A stretch of 64,000 nucleotides of DNA from NCBI GenBank assembly GCA_902560075.1, contig CACEKE010000001.1:301126-365125 (forward strand), in the 5' to 3' direction. The notes under the pieces were generated by a model. It was not told where the DNA came from. It saw nothing but the letters and a program-made list of their open reading frames with translations, and searched no databases. Made by a program: the position numbers and the translations under genes. Below are positions 62,889 to 64,000 of the stretch, in pieces. The stretch comes from an uncultured Pelagibacteraceae bacterium (GTDB taxonomy: Bacteria > Pseudomonadota > Alphaproteobacteria > Pelagibacterales > Pelagibacteraceae). How positions within the stretch are numbered: the stretch's first letter is position 1; every line of letters begins with the position of its first letter.

Positions 62889-64000
62889 TTAGTTGATTTT
62901 TTGCAACTTTTTTAGCTCTTTTAGTTCATTAAATGTATTTTCGCTAAAATCATTAGAAAATTTAGACTCTAATTCTTCGATTCTCATCTCTAGTTCGTAA
63001 TTTTTTATGTCTCTTCTTATTTCATTAAATATTTCAATCATATTCGTCTCGTTCAATTCGCCTTTGTTTAAAATATATTTAATGGAGGATGAGTCAAAAA
63101 TTTTTTCAATTATCTTAGGGTCTAAATTTAGCTCTTCAAAATTTAAAATTTCTTGCTTACCAAGAGAATTTTTAATTTTTTCAAATATTAAAATGTTTTC
63201 TTGAGTAAATAATTTTATATCTTTTAATTGTTCAGGATTTTTGTTGAAGAATTTTAAATTTTTGAGTATTAAGCACAAAATTGAAAATTCTTTTATCTCA
63301 ATCGAAGTTAAAGACTTCATTTTTTCAAAATGCTTTTGAGTAATATTTAAAGATTTTTTTTTTTTTAAATAGAAGTTTTTTTCTTTTTTTAAATTTGGTG
63401 TTAGCTCAGAAATTTTTTCTAAGTAAAATTCCAACACATATTTTTTAACAAAACTGTCTTTTATGGAGTTTGCCGAAATTCTTAAGTTCTTTTCAAAAAC
63501 TGCAAGTGACGATGGATTATTATCAACTTTTTTTTTATAACTATTAAATATAAAGTCATATATAGAAACCATATTCTCTTCAGAAAATTTTAAAAATTGT
63601 GTTTTTCCTTTTTTATTTATAAACGTGTCTGGATCCTCCTTTTCTGGGAGAAATAAGAAAGATATTTTTTTGTTTGGTTGTAACTCTTTTACCGAATTCT
63701 CTGCTGCCCTTAATGCTGCATTTTTACCACTTGTGTCACTATCAAAACAAATAATTATATGATCAAAATACTGTGTTAAAATAGTTATTTGTTTATCAGT
63801 TAATGCAGTTCCTAAGTTAGCAACAACGTTTTCAACATTATTTTTAGCTAGACCAATTACATCCATATATCCCTCAACTAAATAAATAGAATTTATTTTA
63901 TTTGAGAATTTACGAGCACTATCTAAGTTAAATAAATTTGATCCTTTTTTAAAAAAAAGAGTTTCTGGTGAATTAATATATTTTGCTAAATAATCCTTAT
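62889..64000 (-). CDS. dnaG: DNA primase (C-terminal part, cut by window end)
   Basis: DnaG makes RNA primers for replication. The reading frame runs off the end of the window, so the zinc finger and the first part of the catalytic core are missing. Visible are NSIYLVEGYMDVIGL (Toprim Glu), the Toprim acidic motif CFDSDTSGKNAALRA and LPEKEDPDTFI, then a helical C-terminal part that in the family binds DnaB helicase. An internal Met at 63866 is not the start because the EGYMDV motif crosses it. It is followed by rpoD after 66 bases. Confidence 0.95.
   Translation of the reverse strand, partial: KDYLAKYINSPETLFFKKGSNLFNLDSARKFSNKINSIYLVEGYMDVIGLAKNNVENVVANLGTALTDKQITILTQYFDHIIICFDSDTSGKNAALRAAENSVKELQPNKKISFLFLPEKEDPDTFINKKGKTQFLKFSEENMVSIYDFIFNSYKKKVDNNPSSLAVFEKNLRISANSIKDSFVKKYVLEFYLEKISELTPNLKKEKNFYLKKKKSLNITQKHFEKMKSLTSIEIKEFSILCLILKNLKFFNKNPEQLKDIKLFTQENILIFEKIKNSLGKQEILNFEELNLDPKIIEKIFDSSSIKYILNKGELNETNMIEIFNEIRRDIKNYELEMRIEELESKFSNDFSENTFNELKELKKLQKIN

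Overview
The window looks like a chromosome segment of a SAR11-clade alphaproteobacterium (Pelagibacterales). The evidence is strongly AT-rich DNA, very tight packing (no gene-free stretch over 300 bases, most neighbours overlapping by 1-18 bases), a proteorhodopsin followed by ferredoxin, ferredoxin reductase and GST genes, a 407-residue eukaryote-type NADP isocitrate dehydrogenase, and small versions of many enzymes. I see no transposase, integrase, prophage, CRISPR array or rRNA.

Layout: bases 1-8000 hold the end of an exported TPR gene, a TerC-family membrane protein, and a long minus-strand run: psd, pssA, a GT8-like glycosyltransferase, rlmE, guaB, a small exported TPR protein, guaA and panB. 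This run joins phospholipid, rRNA-modification and GMP synthesis genes. Bases 8000-16200 hold icd, alaS, recA (with a strong terminator), a TolC-family channel, a glycerate-kinase-like P-loop enzyme and two tandem GFA zinc proteins. At 16300-18000 lies umuDC, with an alphaproteobacterial LexA-type box against the umuD start. At 18000-20400 lies a membrane glycosyltransferase module (GT39, an unlisted 40-residue membrane ORF, GT2). dksA and the proteorhodopsin region (predicted blue-tuned, with a structured leader and its own terminator) follow.

From 23900 to 35300 are mostly single metabolic and repair genes in alternating orientation: prpE, an SMR transporter, dihydroorotase, ygfZ, a MazG-like enzyme, fumC, an AsmA-like protein, uvrD and pepP. 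From 35300 to 56600 one minus-strand block carries the whole division and cell-wall (dcw) cluster. In transcription order it is mraZ, ftsZ, rsmH, ftsL, ftsI, a murE-murF fusion, mraY, murD, ftsW, murG, murC, murB, ddl, ftsQ, ftsA, lpxC, bamD, ligA. Two things stand out: ftsZ sits second instead of after ftsA, and murE and murF are one gene. The mraZ promoter carries three TGGG repeats at 10-base spacing, matching the known MraZ operator pattern.

The last part holds RNase P RNA, an AmpD-type amidase, mlaA-mlaC (outer-membrane lipid asymmetry), an unknown four-helix membrane protein, two tRNAs (CAU and Val-GAC) flanking an FkbM methyltransferase, rpoD, and the 3' part of dnaG cut by the window end. 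Overall this is mostly conserved core genome. The least explained items are the small membrane ORF in the glycosyltransferase module, the inverted repeats in the proteorhodopsin leader, and the tRNA-flanked fkbM gene.
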